A stretch of 64,000 nt of DNA from Amaranthus tricolor (Eukaryota; Streptophyta; Magnoliopsida; Caryophyllales; Amaranthaceae), in assembly GCF_026212465.1 (NCBI RefSeq), contig NC_080059.1:18719777-18783776 (forward strand). The letters are read 5' to 3'. The notes beneath the pieces were generated by a model, which was not told the origin of the DNA, did not search any database, and saw only the letters and a program-made list of their open reading frames with translations. The position numbers and the translations under genes were made by a program. Below are positions 61,713 through 64,000 of the stretch, piece by piece (the stretch's first letter is position 1; each line of letters starts with the position of its first letter).

Positions 61713-64000
61713 ATCGTTAAAGTCTAAAATTTTAAACCCAGACCATAGTGTAAAAACAAGTTCACACCGCATCGCATCGCATTGGTCGCGTTGTAAAGGT
61801 TTTCAAAACAAATAAATCAATATTTTTCGCGCTGCAAAGTTGTTAAAATATCGCATTTTTGGCCGTATCAAAGGATATCTTATTATTCAATCAATATTTA
61901 GGCATTACATTGACCACATCACTCTCGTTATTGCTTAACTGTTCCGTTACCTCTATCGCAACCGTAATCGCATTTTTACACTACAACCTATACCCACACC
62001 TATCGGGTTCTACAGATCTAGGGTCTTTGATGGATCCAAAAAGGATTTCTTGACTCGTATTTTGAGATACTTGTTTTACCTCATCAACTTCTAACTTTAA
62101 GCCAAAGAAATCAACTCAATAAACAAAAGAAACAAATAATCCAAAAAACTAATTGATACAATTGCAAACCAAGATAATACAATCAAATTTATACCAATAT
62201 AATACAAAAATAATCCAAAAAACCAATTATTACAAATTACAATCGAATACATTCGGGTTGAATAGCAACAAATTACAATCGAATACAGTTGAATCTAATA
62301 TGCTCGTTTTCGAGCACGTTTACGACTCCGTTTTAGTGTGAAGTCTCGTGTTTCTTTAGATTGATATTATGCATATTACATGTAATTTCACCTTGTTCTT
62401 GTCTTCGAGCTGTTTCATGGTTATCTCAAGTGTTTTGGAGGACTTCAAGGTTAAACTCCATCTCTTTGAGGCTTTGGCACGTATTTCGAGGCTTCTCCGA
62501 AAGTGTCGTAGAGTTCGGAGGCCCCTTGATGCTGATCAAAAAGCATGGATTGAAGCTGCTATTTTGGTCGAACCATTCCCCATTTGTTTGATAAGGCTTG
62601 GATTAGTATATATTAGGGTTGATTAAAATATTATAATAAAGTGTAAAAAAAATATATTATAACTTTATAATAAAGTTTAGGGTCCAAGTCTGGGTCTACG
62701 AGGTGGATCATGGTCTATGGAGCAAGTCTAAGGTTTGGGTCTAGAGGTCGGGTATGGGTCCGGGTCTAAGTCTGATGGTCTAAATGCTAACCTAGAGCCA
62801 TCAGTTTTTTTTTTTTTGGTATCCAGACCCGACCTGGACTCCATAGGTTTCAGAAAATGAGATTCAAAACCTTGAAAAAGGTGTTGGATGATAACCATCC
62901 CTACAAACAGCTCAAATAGCAACACATTCTGTAAAATTACTCGAAATCAAAATGTGTTATTCCACAATTATTAAGAAAATAATGGCTAAGAAAACTATCT
63001 AAAAAACTAAAATTATAGCTTAATTTTTAAAATATTACAACCCCATCTAACATAGATTAATACTAAAGTAGATTAATATTTACACCCTTAAATCTGAAAA
63101 ATACTAATTATACATAAATTTTCCTTATGTTTATCTTTGCCCTTTATTGGCAAATTTAGAACATAACAACCATTTATAGAAGCTTGAATGTGGATGAAGC
63201 ACATTGAACACTTACATATTAAAAGCAATACAAGCATCTAATTATGAGACTGTCTCATTGTGAGACGAACATATATCTCTAGTTAACAACTTTAAGATTA
63301 TTGTTGATAATTTTGAGATTATTAATGATTTTTTAATCATCACTTAAATTCTATAAAAAATTATTTTAAAACTATAAATGATCACTTTAAAATTAGAATT
63401 ATCAATTTGAACATACTAAGTGATCACTTTAAAATTTTATAAGATCATTTTAATGCCGCAATAGCCAATAAGTGATCGTTTCAAAGTTTTAGTTGATCAA
63501 TTTAAAGAATGTAAGTGCATACTGTAAAGTTATAAGTAATCACTTTAAGACCATAGGTGTACATAGAGATAGACATGGGTCTTGGACCCTATGGGTCTAG
63601 ACCAGACTTGACCCGACCCTAATTTTAAGAGTCTAAATCCACCTATTTTTTGACCCTATGAATTCGGTTCAGATCTGGATCCATGACCCGACCCATGGAC
63701 CCATTTACATTTTTTAAAAAAAAAAATTATATATTAGTTATCATGTGTAGTTAATTGTTTGATTTGAAATTTCATTATATTACTGAACATTAAGTGATTT
63801 TAAACTTTGTCAGTTCAAGTAATTTGAAATTTGGTTGCTATCTATACTTTAAAAATTAGGATTAATTAATATTAATAATCTAACCTTTCACCTATCCGCT
63901 GTTAATAATCCCACCTAGAGATTATCTTTTAATAATCCAACATTTGCCTTTAGTTTGCTAATAGCATAACTTTTTATTTTATAACAATTCAACATTTACC
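61713..64000. other. Relic-rich intergenic DNA to the window end
   Basis: No gene is supported. hAT-like termini occur without matching duplications: TAGGGATGGCCATGGGGCGG at 61359 and, inverted, TAGGGATGGTTATC ending near 62909. GGGTC/GACCC-rich subterminal-like text lies at 62680-62840 and 63575-63705. They are probably remnants of several elements. Confidence 0.4.

Noticed and set aside
61359..62909. A hAT element bounded by TAGGGATGG at both ends.
   Set aside because: The flanking octamers (TCCATAGC and CAAACAGC) do not match, and the subterminal motifs of the two sides differ. They are probably ends of different elements.

Overview
This is nuclear DNA of a flowering plant, probably a eudicot. 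The sequence is AT-rich, has plant-type introns (GT...AG, 70 nt to several kb) and is built almost entirely of plant transposons. A short GTCTCA/TGAGAC palindrome occurs twice; from memory it is common in Caryophyllales genomes, which is only a weak hint at the lineage. I found no host gene, rRNA or tRNA that I can defend. Layout. 1-11.6 kb: copia relics, an inverted-repeat element flanked by TTAA, a 2.4-kb non-autonomous CACTA element (4205-6640) lying in degenerate repeats and itself carrying a 330-bp foldback, and two neighbouring hAT-type elements with perfect 8-bp target duplications (7451-8719 and 8781-9767). 11.58-20.5 kb: CACTA copy A, with its right end missing and its TNPD gene deleted. 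21.4-28.2 kb: a decayed copia element split by a 2,386-bp solo LTR (duplication TGTTA). 28.2-35.9 kb: more relics, namely copia gag/protease/integrase, an RTE-like LINE 3' end, and a 57-bp micro-element with LTR-like ends and a 5-bp duplication. 35.9-60.8 kb: a complete but mutated Ty3/gypsy element of the Tat type on the minus strand (654-bp LTRs, duplication GTAAC), with a three-exon antisense gene between pol and the 3' LTR. Its 5' LTR is split by CACTA copy B (47881-60511, 12.6 kb, duplication ATT). 60.8-64 kb: gypsy gag relic, a 92-bp micro-foldback and hAT-like debris. The most informative system is the pair of CACTA elements. On their minus strands they carry a TNPD-type transposase (copy B only) and a second gene that I could resolve into eleven exons. 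Exon 4 resembles the plant En/Spm Transposase_24 family. Exons 7-11 form a C48/Ulp1-type cysteine peptidase, with an HW motif, an Asp and a Q...DCGYY motif. The intron separating the His/Asp exons from the Cys exon holds a 3-4 kb satellite array of 169-bp monomers plus a 371-bp unit, in a 878-bp higher-order repeat. The two copies are damaged in complementary ways: A lost TNPD and its 3' end, whereas B lost exons 5-6 and a splice acceptor. Relative order of events: the gypsy element inserted first (about 18 LTR differences counted by eye), then CACTA B entered its 5' LTR.
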